Counted from the first letter of the stretch, positions 6,645-17,419 are shown. The stretch: 42,988 bases of DNA from Marinilabiliaceae bacterium (GCA_009777175.1 WRMI01000022.1:1-42988), one strand, 5' to 3'. Notes: generated by a model from the sequence alone, not told the origin. Numbers and translations: made by a program.

Positions 6645-9600
6645 ATGGAGAAAACAATTTTTTCTAAAACGAAAATCGGCTATAGCGCCGATAGGAGTAA
6701 TGCCAAAGAGACGATATATAATAAGGACACTTTGGCAAAAAAAATCGACCTTTCCCGCTTTTTGCGGACGTGGTTGATTTTGGCACTGTTAATGGTAGGG
6801 AATATCTACTTCAATTCTGAAGTTTATGCCGTAATCACCGGCTCAGGTACTCTATCAAGCCCCTACACTATTAACAACAGCGATGATTTGACTACCTTTA
6901 AAGGGTATGTAGATGCGGGAAATACAACGTATATTGGTGCTACCAGATACTGGAGAGTGACCAATAACATTAGTTGGAGCGGCGCTGACCGAATCGGATA
7001 TAATGGTCGTCCCTTCAGCGGGTATTTTGATGGTGGCGGATATACTATTTCTTTTGGAAGCATTGGATATGGCAATAATTCAAGAGATTATGTTGGTTTT
7101 TTCGGAATGATTGAAAATGCAAATATCAGTAACTTAACCATTAACGGAAGTTTTATTGACGGAAGGAACTATGTAGGCGGATTGGCGGGTGAAATGAGAG
7201 GAAGTTGTACTCTTAACAACGTGCATGTCAGGTTGAATGCTTATTCTTATATATATGGTGATCATTGGGGAGGATTGGTAGGGCATGTGTGGAGTACAGG
7301 AACACATACTATTAGTTTTTGTTCTGCTATAGTTTATGCCGTAGAATTAAACAAATCGTCAACTGGAGGATTTTATGGAGGTTTGACAAGTGGATTCAGA
7401 AGTAGTAGCAATGGTGGTTCTGCAACCATTTCCGACTGTTTGATAGACGTAAATTTTATTCTTAGTGGTGGTGGAGATTTTAGAGATATGGGAGGGCTTA
7501 TCGGAAGTGCAAGCTACAATAAAACTATCACCATCATACGTACAGTGGCTCATTCTTCAGGGTTTCCTTTGACCAACCCAAATTCCTCACAAGGCAGAGG
7601 CGCACTTGTTGGCTACTTAGGGTCGGGAAGTACCATTAACCTCTATTCAGTTTTCAACAATCGTACAAACACTGTTTCTGGGGCCGGTGGTATGGTAGCA
7701 TTGCGAAATGGAACAGTGAACGCCACTAACGTATCAATGATAACCTCATGGTGGGGTAATAACAATGTTTATTCTTTATTAGAACGAAGCAATAACACTG
7801 CAGGTACAATAAGTTCTGGCTCTCGCGGCAACGAAATGTGGGGGCATGATTATTATTCATCTCGTCCGCTATTATCTAAATCAGGGTATGTAGTGCTTGT
7901 TACCAGAGGTACAGGCGTAGGAAACATTTCATGGGCTAATTATTCCTCAGGGACATCGCATTATGTTAATGCCAACGAAAATCTGAGCGTAACACCAAGT
8001 CCAGCACCTAATAATTATCAGCGAGTAACTTATACCTTTTCTCCCGATTATAATCACAGTTCTGGCTCTTCAAATAATTACAGTGCCTCGCAGAGCGGAA
8101 ATAATTGGATACTTTATCCTCGCGTTAATGGAACTGTAAGCGCAAGTCTCGTCAATATCCCTTATCCGCAAAACCTTACATCTACTTTTGACCAGTTTAC
8201 TAGGGATGTAAACCTTAATTGGACTTACAACAATGCGCAGGGATTGACAGGCAGATTTTTTGTTTACAAGCGCGAAACCGCCCCTAATGCAGGTGCGTGG
8301 GAAGCTCCTGTTATTGTGGGAAATGTTACAACAGGTTCCTCGGTTGCGGCTAATTTTGCATATACTTTGGGGTTAGATGATTACCACAAAACTTTTCAAT
8401 TTATTGTCGGTTTTGTTGAAGGAACGGCAGGTGCGCCTAATGATCCGATGAGTATTAGCGAATATCGCCGCACATCAACAACAGTAAGCACTAATGAAAC
8501 GCTTATTCAGGAGTTTTTCGCGACAGGGATGGAAAACGATATTGAGGTTTCTTTTACCGCCGACAACAGATTCCCCGCAACTACGTCATATTACTATAAT
8601 ATCGAACGTAGCGAAAACGGTGGCGCTTTTCAGCCATGGGTATCTAACCAAGGTTTTGACGGAAGAAATGTGCCGTACATACACGTGGACAACTATCCAT
8701 CGTTGCCCTGTGACGCATTTGTTTACCGTTTGATAGTTTACGTGTCTGGAGTTACGCTTAACAGAGTTTCCGAAGAGGCGCGCATATCAGGAAATACAAG
8801 GTTTGCGCAAAACGAACCCTTTAAATCTTCAAAAGGTGAATTTGCTAATTATGTCAGGCTGCAATGGAAAGTTGACCGTATGCCGGGTGGAAGTCCCGAA
8901 GTATATCGCGTATTCAGGCGAGTTGCGAACAGTAACGACCAATTTATTGAACTTGAAACAATTACAAGCAACGCCGCAACAGTATATTGGAACGACGTCA
9001 ATGCACTTACAGGCGTTTATTACGAATACAGGGTTGTTTTATATCAGAATTGCAATAGCGAAGAAACAGAACTTGAACTAAAAACCGACATCGGCTTTAC
9101 GCAGGCATTCGGAACTGTCTTAGGACGTGTTACCTACGGAACAGGAACTTCCGTTCCCGATGTTAATCTGCTCGTTCGCCGTAATGATATGCAACAAGGT
9201 GAAAGTCAATATTACTCGCTTAGGTCAATTGGTGGTGGACAAAGATTTGAGTGGAAACACGCTGATCCTAACTATTTCAATGATATATGGACTTCAAAAC
9301 AATGGACATTGCAATTTTGGGTAAACCCTGATGTCAATATTACGGGTACAAAAATTATTGGTTATATAGGTAGTTATCCAATCTCTTTGATAGCAGTTAC
9401 GGGTGGTTATAGGGTATATGCAGGTTTTAACACGGCGCAAAGGTCTGAAATTATTACTCCTAACAAGTTCTCCCACATTGTGATAACAAGAAATAACAAT
9501 GATATTAAAATTTATACTGTTTGCGACAATGATCCCGAAAATATTTATATTGAGTCTGTTACATATAATTTCACAACTGCAACTGCTTTTATAGCAGATG

Positions 9601-12600
9601 ATTGTAAAATCAGTTTTGGGCATGAATTAAGCGGATATATTGATGAAGTTCGTTTTTGGAATCGTCCTTTGGCAGAAACGGAAATTACAAATGATTACAG
9701 TCGCCGTCTTGTTGGTAATGAAAACGGATTGCGGGCATATTGGACTTTTGATGAAAATCTGCCCGGAAATGCTTTTGATATGTCCCGAATTGGAACGGTT
9801 TACAATGGAAATCACGCTACTACAAACACTTTGGCATTCCATAGTAACGTACCGTCAGAGATATATCAACTTGCGTTAAAAGGAATTACAGACGGCAACG
9901 GCAACTATCAAATTAGCGGTATTCCCTATTCGGGTGAAGGAACAAGTTATTCAATTGTACCCGACCTTGGAGTGCATGTTTTCAACCCTAATGAGCATTT
10001 AAGATATATAAGTCCAACTTCCATGGTGCATAATGGCACTGATTTTACTGATATTTCATCCTTTAAAGTGTCGGGTACGGTGCGTTATGAGGGTGGTAAT
10101 TATCCTGTTCAGGGATGTTCTTTTGAGATTGATGATCAGCCCGTTACCCGTCCGAATGGCACTTTATATACATCTGAAATTGACGGTTCTTTTGAAATTA
10201 GCGTGCCTATTGGAGTTCATAAGGTACGTATTGTGAAACAGGGTCATACTTTTGTTGATGATGGTTTGTTGACAAACTCGGCAGGTGAAAACCTTAATTA
10301 TAATGCGAATGTTCCTAATATTCAGTTTTGGAATAATACTCGTGTCAAACTGATAGGTCGTGTTGTGGGTGGAATGACGGAAGACGACAAGCCGCTTGCA
10401 TTCGGTGAATCGAAAAACAATATTGGTGTTCAGGATATTATTTTGGAAAGCATATATCCGATGACATACAGTTTTTCTACCGTTCCTGTTACAGAAACCG
10501 TTTATCACAATCAGGGACAGTGGAAAAAGCCCGGCGGATTGTCCGAAGACCAAACTATTGTTACCTATAATCCTGATAATGTTACAATTCGTGTTAGTCC
10601 CGTAACGGGTGAATTTGTGGCGTGGGTATATCCCGAACCGTATAATATTAGTAATATTTTGGTTCCTGCCGCAGGTGGAACTTCTTTAACAATTTACGAC
10701 AGATACGAAAATCTTAACCTTAGCAATGCGCCCGTTCCTGACGATTCGTTCTTAAAAATGAGCATCAGAACGTGGACTGACTCCTTAGAAGTTACAGGAC
10801 AGCCCGGTTCTTTGGATTATTGGGAATATTTTCAACTTTCTGATACGATATATCATCATGCTGATTGGAAACATTTTTGGCAGGCAACACCTACCTTCAG
10901 CGTAACGCAAGCAGTGAACGACGAACCGGTTGATTATTTTGGTGATATTTCTTTCCTTTTGAGAGATGAATTGACCGGTGAAAACGAAACTTTATCTTTA
11001 TGGAACCAAACAGACGGATATTTTTTCGATAAACCTCTTTTCACTCAAGGTAAAAATTACACTTTTTTGTTCAACGGTTTTGAGGAATATGTAAATTATG
11101 CCGCAGACCCATACGAACCTGTTATTGAACGCTATCCCGTAAAAGAGGGAATAATAAATATGGCTAACAATGTGCGTATTAATCCAACGCCCGAAACTTT
11201 TGAAATGGACTATAACGGCGATGCGGTTTACTCTTTTATCGCTGGTGCGCCTAATTTAGCAACAGGTACCAATGACTTTTTTGCAACCCTTTCAGTTGGC
11301 GCAAGAAGTTATTATTGGAATATGGGACAAGACCCCATCGAAGTGTGGCACCTCGGCTCGAAAAGCACAGGTACAGACTTTATGACTGCGGGTCCCGACC
11401 AAGTCGAAATTATTTTGCGCGACCCGCCCGGAACATTCAGTAAATCTTACATCGAAACGGGTACTACGGTTTCATCCAAAAAAAGTAACAATATTGTGAA
11501 CGGGATGAGCCAAGCAACGAACCTTACAACATCATTAGGTCCTAAAATCAAATCTTTTATAGGACTTGGTGCAGGTACTATTCTTGAAAGTGAAGTTAAA
11601 CTTGATATTAGCGCAGGTTTGAACACTGAAGAGCGGTGGACATCATCCTCCGAATATTTTACTTCAACAACTTTTACAGAACGTTTTGAAACTTCCGACC
11701 ATCCTTTATATGTCGGGCATTATGGAGACGTTTTCATTGGTAATTCCACTAATATTCTTTACGGATTAACGAGGTCAATTACTATTGTCAAAGATTATGA
11801 AAATGAGTTTGAGGAAGATGGTGATTCTTTCTATGATCAAGGCGATTATTCCATTGCGCCTGCGGTATCGTTGGCTTATGGACAAACTTTTGATACTCGT
11901 TTTGCATTTACACAGCACGATATTCAGGGTATTATGATTCCGAAATGGTACGAAGCACTTGAAATTGTTCTTTTGCCTGTGGGAACGCCCGTCAACACCG
12001 CTGAAATTGACGAACCTGTGTATGTTTCTAATTTACCCCATTCGCATAATAATTTTGGTAAATTAAATACTGACCAAATATTTGGAGATGAGGCTTCTAC
12101 CCCTGATATGTTCCATGATGGTCCGAGTTACAAAATTTTCTTCCCCGACGATTATGATATGGCTGATTTTAGAAATGATACGGTGATGTATTTCAACAAT
12201 CAGATTAATAATTGGACTGCCGTTCTTATTCAAAACGAAAAAGAAAAGGTTGAGATGGAAAGACTTGGTAATTACAGTTTTGGCAGCGGTGTTACCGTTG
12301 AATATTCTAAAACTGCATTAACATCAAAAACTGTTTCATCAACTTTCAATTGGATGTTAAATCCCACTGTTGGATTGGTTACTGGTGCAGACGTGATGGG
12401 CATTGGAATTGAACTTGATGTTTCTTTTGAATATGTTCACGAAGAGGAGATTACCGAAGAGCAATCTTACGAAACGGTTGTTACATCTGGTTTTATTTTG
12501 CAAGAAGAGGGTGATGACGACCAAATTTCTGTTGATTATGGTATGACGGCATCGGGTACGTTAGCGTTTCAAACACGCGGCGGACGTACATCTTGCCCGT

Positions 12601-15600
12601 ATGAAGCAGAATTGGTTTCACAATATTATGAACCGGGTCAGCATATTTTGATGGAAGCAACCATGCAGATTGAAGTGCCGAGGCTTAGAGTGGCAAGCGC
12701 ACCGCACGTTCTTAACGTTCCCGCTAACAGAGACGCTACTTTTGTCCTTGCACTTGAAAATGAAAGTGATACAGGTGAAGATGTTTGGTTTCAACTTCTT
12801 GTGGACGAAGAAACAAATCCGGACGGTGCTATCCTAAAAATTGACGGTGGATTTATTGGTAACGGTCGTCATTTTATGGTTAAAGCGTATGAAACTCTTT
12901 ATAAGACACTTACGGTAAGCAAAGGAACTGCCGATGTATATGAAAATATTGGACTTATACTTGCATCGCAGTGTCAATTTGACCCCACTGACGGTATTTG
13001 GCCCGATATAGCCGACACAGCATATATTTCAGTAGAATTTATTGCTGCGTGTAGCAATGTTGCGATTATGCAACCTAACCAAAATTGGATTTTGAACGCC
13101 GATAGCCCAACAAGCGATACGTTATATGTATCTATTGCAGATTTTGACGTTAATTTTCCAAATTTTGGCTGGATAAGATTGGAACAAAGGGCTGTTACAT
13201 CCCCCAATTGGAGTACGTTAATGACATACTATCCGTCTCATTTATATCCGCAAGCACAAGGCGACAAAGAAGATATCGGCGACCGACCCATTCTTATTTA
13301 TCCTTGGAAAACGCCTCCTTTCGATGGTGCTTATGAAATTCGCGCAACTTCGGCATCGGTTAACGTTAATTCGCAAGGTCAAATTATTGATATTTTGTCG
13401 ACATATTCGACAGATGCGGTTTTAGGATATAGGGATATGAATCCGCCGAGACCGCTTGGCGCACCTTCTCCCGCAAATGGAATATTAACCGCAGGGGACG
13501 AAATTTCTATCACTTTTAACGAAGATATTCAATCGGGGTTGTTGATTAAGGATAATTTCACTATTTCGGGTATATTAAATGCTCAAGAATTAGCCGAACC
13601 AAACGTGGGACTTGAATTTAGCGCAGACGAACATCATGCTAAAACAGAACTTCCTGTTTTTGTAAACGGTTCATTTTCAATTGAAACATGGTATAAACGA
13701 AATGGAAATTCTGAAGGTACTCTCTTTGCTTTTGGCGCAAATGGAAACTATATTTCGTTAAGTTTCAGTGCATCAGGTCATGTAATTTTGAAAAATGGTA
13801 ATGAAACATATACTTCGGCTCAATCTGTTTCGTCTGACGATACTTGGAAATATATAACAATGTGTTATGATAGAGATAATAACAGCGTTGCGGTTTATCA
13901 TTTTGAAGGTACTACATCGCTCACTTTGTTTACTGCTCAAAGTTTGACTGCATATCCTGAAACACAAGGTAAACTTTATATTGGTAACAATGATATTTTG
14001 GAAAATGGCATTAATTGCGCTGTTTCACAACTTCATTTTTATGGTATAAAACGTTTGTTGGCAGATGTTTCGGCAGATAAAAGTCTTACAAAATCGGGCA
14101 GAGAACATGGTCTAATTGGTTATTGGATGATGGACGAAGCCGAAGGAAATATTGTTGAAGATAAAGCACGTGCACGCCATTTAACGCATCAAGCAGAATG
14201 GTATGTTTATCCGTCTGGGTATGCAAAAGCGACAAATGGCTACGCATATATTTCAATTCCCACTTCAACATATCCTTTGGATGCATTTAGAGATTTTACG
14301 CTCGAATTTTGGTTTAGAAGTACAAACAGTAACATTCAAAATGATAGAGTGTTATTATTTACTGATAATGGTTATATTGCAACCACCTCAAATGGTGGAT
14401 TGGTGCTATATAAACCTGATGGTACGTTAAACCAAGTTTTGACAACAACAAATGTTTTTAATACTCAATGGACTCACTTTGCAATGTCTGTAAGGCGCAA
14501 CGGTAGCGTTAATGTCTATATTAATGGTGAAAACAGAGCAACGTTCTCGGAAACGCTTCTCGGTTCGTTTGCAAGTGGTTTCTTCTATTTTGGCGCTAAA
14601 AAAGAAGGAAATAATAGTTTTAATCAATATTTTAACGGTTATTTTGATGAAATTCGTTTGTGGAACAGTGCGCTTTCAAGCGATAACATTAAACTCAACA
14701 AAAACAGTAAGTTACACGGCAACGAGGCAGGTCTGCAAGCATATTATCCTTTTGAAAAATATGTCAGATTAACCAACGGTACAATTGAAGTTACGCAAAC
14801 TAACGAAAATATGACCGATGACAATATTGCATCCGGCACCGCATCGTTTTCGACTACCGCAATGTCCGTTAAAGACGTGCGACCCGTTGAATACGTAGAT
14901 TTTGATTTTGTTGCATCAAACAATAAGATTGTTTTAACTGTTTCGCCCGATTATTTTGCCCTTGTTGAAGGTAATATCCTAAACATCTCTGTAGAAAATG
15001 TTCGTGATATGCGCAACAACAAAAGTAATACCGAACAATGGACTGCTTATGTTAGACGTAACGCACTGCAATGGGACAGCGACCCAATTTATCTTACAAA
15101 AGAGCAAAACGATTTCTTAACTTTCACCGCACGAATTGTAAACACCGGAGGTACATCGGTTAGTTATTCAGTTGAAAATCTGCCTTCATGGTTAACTGTA
15201 TCCGCAGGAATTGGTAATTTGCAACCTTTGCAAAGCCGTGAACTTAATTTTACGGTATTTCAGGGTATAAATATTGGTAATTATGAAACTGCAATCGGTC
15301 TCACAAGCGGAAACGGCGTTTTGGAAATTTTGCCCGTACAACTGAAAGTTACAGGCGAACGACCCGATTGGGACGTTAATCCAAACGATTTTGAACATTC
15401 TATGAATATCATTGGTCAAATTAAAATTGACGATATATTCCAAGAAGACCCTGACGATATTTTGGGCGCTTTTATAGGTGATTTATGCGTAGGAGTTGCA
15501 TCATCGGTATATGTGGATAACCGCAATGCTTATTTTGTATTTGCAGATATTTATGGAAATGCGCAACATAACAATCAACTTTTGAGTTTCAAACTGTGGG

Positions 15601-16886
15601 ACGCATCAACAGGACGCATCTATCCGCAAATTGAAACTTCTGTTGCTGAAATAAGATTTGCAGCAGGAAGTGTTGTCGGAAGTGGTTCTAATCCTGTTAT
15701 TTTCAATGCGTTGGACATCGCAGAACAAATAATTAACTTAACCAACGGTTGGAATTGGATTTCTACAAACATTTTAAGCGAGAGTCCAACTATTTTAAGC
15801 CAAATGAAAGAGTCTCTTATCACTTCTGGCGAAATGATTAAAGGACGTGACGCATATTTACAACAACCGAACTGGATTGGAAATCTTACCGAAATATCGG
15901 AAAAAAGTATGTATTCCGTCAAAACCAATAGCGACCATACATTAGTATTGACGGGTCATTATGCCGACCCAGCAACAACGCCTATTGCCATTAATCAAGG
16001 CTGGAATTGGATTGGTTACATTCCTGCATTTACGCTACCGTTACAAAGTGCATTAGCAGGCATCAACCCTCAATTGGACGACCAAATAAAAGGACAGTCT
16101 GGTTTTGCAACCTATATGGGCTCAAGCGGTTGGATGGGAACTTTAACATTTATGCAGTCAGGCAAAGGTTATATGTATTTTTCAAATAACGGAACCTCGC
16201 AAACATTGATTTATCCATCAACAATACCGCAAGGAATGCCACCAATGACACCGCCAAACAATACAACCATCGACTCAAAATGGGAAGTAAACATCGCCAA
16301 CTACTCCTCAACAATGACCATGACCGCAAGAGTAGTCCACGATGACGTAGAATTGGCAAGCGATATGATTGAAATTGGCGCATTTAGTGGAGACGAATGT
16401 CGCGGCACAGCATTTTTGCAATATGTAGAAAGTCTGAACCGATATGTAGCCTTCCTAATGATTTACGGTAACGGCAACGAACCTATAAAACTAAAAGTTT
16501 TTGACCACGCCACCGAAACCGAACATACCGCCAACAACAGCACAATAAACTTCGCCTCTGATGCAATCTTTGGCAACCCACTAAGCCCATATATGATAGG
16601 ATTAGGCACAACAGTGGTAGATATTAATGCGATAAATGTGTCGCAATTAACTGTTTATCCAAATCCAACGAGTGGGGAGTTTTCAGTAGTGAGTAGTGAG
16701 ATGTCAGTAGTGAGTAGTGAGATTTCAGATATCAGTATTGAGATATTTGATGCAATAGGTCGCCTCGTTCATCGTGAACCCTTTACCGTGAACCGTGCAA
16801 CCATTGATATTGATATTACTCACTTGGAAAATGGAGTATATTTTGTGAAGGTAGGTAGTGAAATGGTTAAAATAGTAAAAAAATAG
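6645..16886 (+). CDS. Giant secreted multidomain protein with T9SS sorting domain
   Basis: A 3413-residue exported protein. After an unusually long charged N-terminus (~42 residues) comes a hydrophobic segment (TWLILALLMVGNIYF) and a likely signal-peptidase site after VYA, near residue 62. Then: GLUG-like repeats (about 150-335, NYVGGLAGEM type), fibronectin-III-like strands (about 505-650), a LamG/jellyroll domain (about 860-1050), a CnaB/carboxypeptidase-regulatory-like domain (about 1140-1230), a long unassigned middle containing RGGRTSCPYEAE near 1980, two more LamG-like domains (about 2320-2520 and 2525-2710), Ig-like strands, NGWNWI-type repeats (about 3035-3185), and a type A T9SS C-terminal domain (about 3330-3413, YPNPTSGEF to NGVYFVKV). 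The sorting domain implies outer-membrane export and surface attachment or release. No catalytic motif was recognised; adhesion or glycan binding is an inference. A heptamer repeat is translated inside the sorting domain. Confidence 0.9.
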   Translation: MEKTIFSKTKIGYSADRSNAKETIYNKDTLAKKIDLSRFLRTWLILALLMVGNIYFNSEVYAVITGSGTLSSPYTINNSDDLTTFKGYVDAGNTTYIGATRYWRVTNNISWSGADRIGYNGRPFSGYFDGGGYTISFGSIGYGNNSRDYVGFFGMIENANISNLTINGSFIDGRNYVGGLAGEMRGSCTLNNVHVRLNAYSYIYGDHWGGLVGHVWSTGTHTISFCSAIVYAVELNKSSTGGFYGGLTSGFRSSSNGGSATISDCLIDVNFILSGGGDFRDMGGLIGSASYNKTITIIRTVAHSSGFPLTNPNSSQGRGALVGYLGSGSTINLYSVFNNRTNTVSGAGGMVALRNGTVNATNVSMITSWWGNNNVYSLLERSNNTAGTISSGSRGNEMWGHDYYSSRPLLSKSGYVVLVTRGTGVGNISWANYSSGTSHYVNANENLSVTPSPAPNNYQRVTYTFSPDYNHSSGSSNNYSASQSGNNWILYPRVNGTVSASLVNIPYPQNLTSTFDQFTRDVNLNWTYNNAQGLTGRFFVYKRETAPNAGAWEAPVIVGNVTTGSSVAANFAYTLGLDDYHKTFQFIVGFVEGTAGAPNDPMSISEYRRTSTTVSTNETLIQEFFATGMENDIEVSFTADNRFPATTSYYYNIERSENGGAFQPWVSNQGFDGRNVPYIHVDNYPSLPCDAFVYRLIVYVSGVTLNRVSEEARISGNTRFAQNEPFKSSKGEFANYVRLQWKVDRMPGGSPEVYRVFRRVANSNDQFIELETITSNAATVYWNDVNALTGVYYEYRVVLYQNCNSEETELELKTDIGFTQAFGTVLGRVTYGTGTSVPDVNLLVRRNDMQQGESQYYSLRSIGGGQRFEWKHADPNYFNDIWTSKQWTLQFWVNPDVNITGTKIIGYIGSYPISLIAVTGGYRVYAGFNTAQRSEIITPNKFSHIVITRNNNDIKIYTVCDNDPENIYIESVTYNFTTATAFIADDCKISFGHELSGYIDEVRFWNRPLAETEITNDYSRRLVGNENGLRAYWTFDENLPGNAFDMSRIGTVYNGNHATTNTLAFHSNVPSEIYQLALKGITDGNGNYQISGIPYSGEGTSYSIVPDLGVHVFNPNEHLRYISPTSMVHNGTDFTDISSFKVSGTVRYEGGNYPVQGCSFEIDDQPVTRPNGTLYTSEIDGSFEISVPIGVHKVRIVKQGHTFVDDGLLTNSAGENLNYNANVPNIQFWNNTRVKLIGRVVGGMTEDDKPLAFGESKNNIGVQDIILESIYPMTYSFSTVPVTETVYHNQGQWKKPGGLSEDQTIVTYNPDNVTIRVSPVTGEFVAWVYPEPYNISNILVPAAGGTSLTIYDRYENLNLSNAPVPDDSFLKMSIRTWTDSLEVTGQPGSLDYWEYFQLSDTIYHHADWKHFWQATPTFSVTQAVNDEPVDYFGDISFLLRDELTGENETLSLWNQTDGYFFDKPLFTQGKNYTFLFNGFEEYVNYAADPYEPVIERYPVKEGIINMANNVRINPTPETFEMDYNGDAVYSFIAGAPNLATGTNDFFATLSVGARSYYWNMGQDPIEVWHLGSKSTGTDFMTAGPDQVEIILRDPPGTFSKSYIETGTTVSSKKSNNIVNGMSQATNLTTSLGPKIKSFIGLGAGTILESEVKLDISAGLNTEERWTSSSEYFTSTTFTERFETSDHPLYVGHYGDVFIGNSTNILYGLTRSITIVKDYENEFEEDGDSFYDQGDYSIAPAVSLAYGQTFDTRFAFTQHDIQGIMIPKWYEALEIVLLPVGTPVNTAEIDEPVYVSNLPHSHNNFGKLNTDQIFGDEASTPDMFHDGPSYKIFFPDDYDMADFRNDTVMYFNNQINNWTAVLIQNEKEKVEMERLGNYSFGSGVTVEYSKTALTSKTVSSTFNWMLNPTVGLVTGADVMGIGIELDVSFEYVHEEEITEEQSYETVVTSGFILQEEGDDDQISVDYGMTASGTLAFQTRGGRTSCPYEAELVSQYYEPGQHILMEATMQIEVPRLRVASAPHVLNVPANRDATFVLALENESDTGEDVWFQLLVDEETNPDGAILKIDGGFIGNGRHFMVKAYETLYKTLTVSKGTADVYENIGLILASQCQFDPTDGIWPDIADTAYISVEFIAACSNVAIMQPNQNWILNADSPTSDTLYVSIADFDVNFPNFGWIRLEQRAVTSPNWSTLMTYYPSHLYPQAQGDKEDIGDRPILIYPWKTPPFDGAYEIRATSASVNVNSQGQIIDILSTYSTDAVLGYRDMNPPRPLGAPSPANGILTAGDEISITFNEDIQSGLLIKDNFTISGILNAQELAEPNVGLEFSADEHHAKTELPVFVNGSFSIETWYKRNGNSEGTLFAFGANGNYISLSFSASGHVILKNGNETYTSAQSVSSDDTWKYITMCYDRDNNSVAVYHFEGTTSLTLFTAQSLTAYPETQGKLYIGNNDILENGINCAVSQLHFYGIKRLLADVSADKSLTKSGREHGLIGYWMMDEAEGNIVEDKARARHLTHQAEWYVYPSGYAKATNGYAYISIPTSTYPLDAFRDFTLEFWFRSTNSNIQNDRVLLFTDNGYIATTSNGGLVLYKPDGTLNQVLTTTNVFNTQWTHFAMSVRRNGSVNVYINGENRATFSETLLGSFASGFFYFGAKKEGNNSFNQYFNGYFDEIRLWNSALSSDNIKLNKNSKLHGNEAGLQAYYPFEKYVRLTNGTIEVTQTNENMTDDNIASGTASFSTTAMSVKDVRPVEYVDFDFVASNNKIVLTVSPDYFALVEGNILNISVENVRDMRNNKSNTEQWTAYVRRNALQWDSDPIYLTKEQNDFLTFTARIVNTGGTSVSYSVENLPSWLTVSAGIGNLQPLQSRELNFTVFQGINIGNYETAIGLTSGNGVLEILPVQLKVTGERPDWDVNPNDFEHSMNIIGQIKIDDIFQEDPDDILGAFIGDLCVGVASSVYVDNRNAYFVFADIYGNAQHNNQLLSFKLWDASTGRIYPQIETSVAEIRFAAGSVVGSGSNPVIFNALDIAEQIINLTNGWNWISTNILSESPTILSQMKESLITSGEMIKGRDAYLQQPNWIGNLTEISEKSMYSVKTNSDHTLVLTGHYADPATTPIAINQGWNWIGYIPAFTLPLQSALAGINPQLDDQIKGQSGFATYMGSSGWMGTLTFMQSGKGYMYFSNNGTSQTLIYPSTIPQGMPPMTPPNNTTIDSKWEVNIANYSSTMTMTARVVHDDVELASDMIEIGAFSGDECRGTAFLQYVESLNRYVAFLMIYGNGNEPIKLKVFDHATETEHTANNSTINFASDAIFGNPLSPYMIGLGTTVVDINAINVSQLTVYPNPTSGEFSVVSSEMSVVSSEISDISIEIFDAIGRLVHREPFTVNRATIDIDITHLENGVYFVKVGSEMVKIVKK
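16683..16732 (+). repeat. Heptamer repeat translated inside the T9SS sorting domain
   Basis: TCAGTAGTGAGTAGTGAGAT occurs at 16683 and again 21 nt later. It encodes SVVSSEM and SVVSSEI inside the C-terminal sorting domain, where a short loop normally follows YPNPTxGxF. The unit is three AGT heptamers; in each the third ends ATG or ATT where the plain unit would read TAG. Confidence 0.8.
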
Positions 16887-16918
16887 TGGTTAGTGATTAG
16901 TGGTTAGTGGTTAGTGAT
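16885..16918 (+). repeat. Heptamer array (AGTGGTT/AGTGATT) at the giant gene's stop
   Basis: Five AGTGRTT-type units that begin with the last two bases of the giant gene's TAG stop. The + strand carries further TAG and TGA codons. Of the 657 bp between this gene and the anti-sigma gene, all recognisable content is repeats and one terminator. Confidence 0.75.
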
Positions 16919-16930
16919 AACCTCTGCGAC

Positions 16931-17034
16931 CCTCTGTGTCTTCTCTGTGTAACTCTGTGTAACAAAAAAAATAATTACACAGAGAAACACAGAGAAACAC
17001 AGAGACACACAGAGACACACAGAGACACACAGAG
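16931..17034. repeat. CTCTGTGT / ACACAGAG inverted repeat
   Basis: CTCTGTGT motifs on the left face ACACAGAG motifs on the right. The core is a perfect 10 bp pair (16953-16962 with 16975-16984) around an A-rich 12-nt loop, with an outer 8 bp pair (16943-16950 with 16987-16994). The right side continues as a decamer tandem (ACACAGAGAC type) to 17034. Confidence 0.75.
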
Positions 17035-17052
17035 GAAAAACTATTTTTGAAT

Positions 17053-17081
17053 AAAAGCTGCCTCTCGGGGCGGCTTTTTTT
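17053..17081 (+). terminator. Rho-independent terminator of the giant gene
   Basis: Stem AGCTGCC (17056-17062) with GGCGGCT (17069-17075), one G-T pair and a 6-nt loop, followed by seven T residues. It lies about 170 nt past the giant gene's stop, beyond the repeats. Confidence 0.8.
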
Positions 17082-17288
17082 ATGGAAATGACCTACTTTG
17101 CGACCCTTGCGTTCTCAACTTTGCGACTTTGTGGTAAAATAAGAATCTAACCACAAATGAAAACAAAAATTAGTGATTAGTGATTAATAGGAGCAACCTA
17201 CGAAAATTCAGAACTCCAGACTTGGCATTTGCTATAAACTTAAATTGCAAAGTATTACGAAAATGATACCGCAAACTAAAAATGTTGG

Positions 17289-17402
17289 AGATCCCCCGAA
17301 TTGCGTTTTTAAGGCGACCGCAAGGGTACGCCCCTACCGGGTTATCTATGTTGCACTCGTGCCGAGTGCTACTGCGTGGGGTGTATGGAGGTTGGGGGTT
17401 TG
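17289..17402 (-). repeat. ~116 bp interspersed repeat, copy C (reverse)
   Basis: A diverged copy of the 5745/5901 repeat in opposite orientation (AGATCCCCCGA at the left, GGAGGTTGGGGGTTT at the right). The hairpin is kept with altered bases: GCACTCG-TGC-CGAGTGC here, against GCACTC-GGTA-GAGTGC in copies A and B. Confidence 0.75.
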
Positions 17403-17419
17403 ATGTGGTAGTGTATGAC

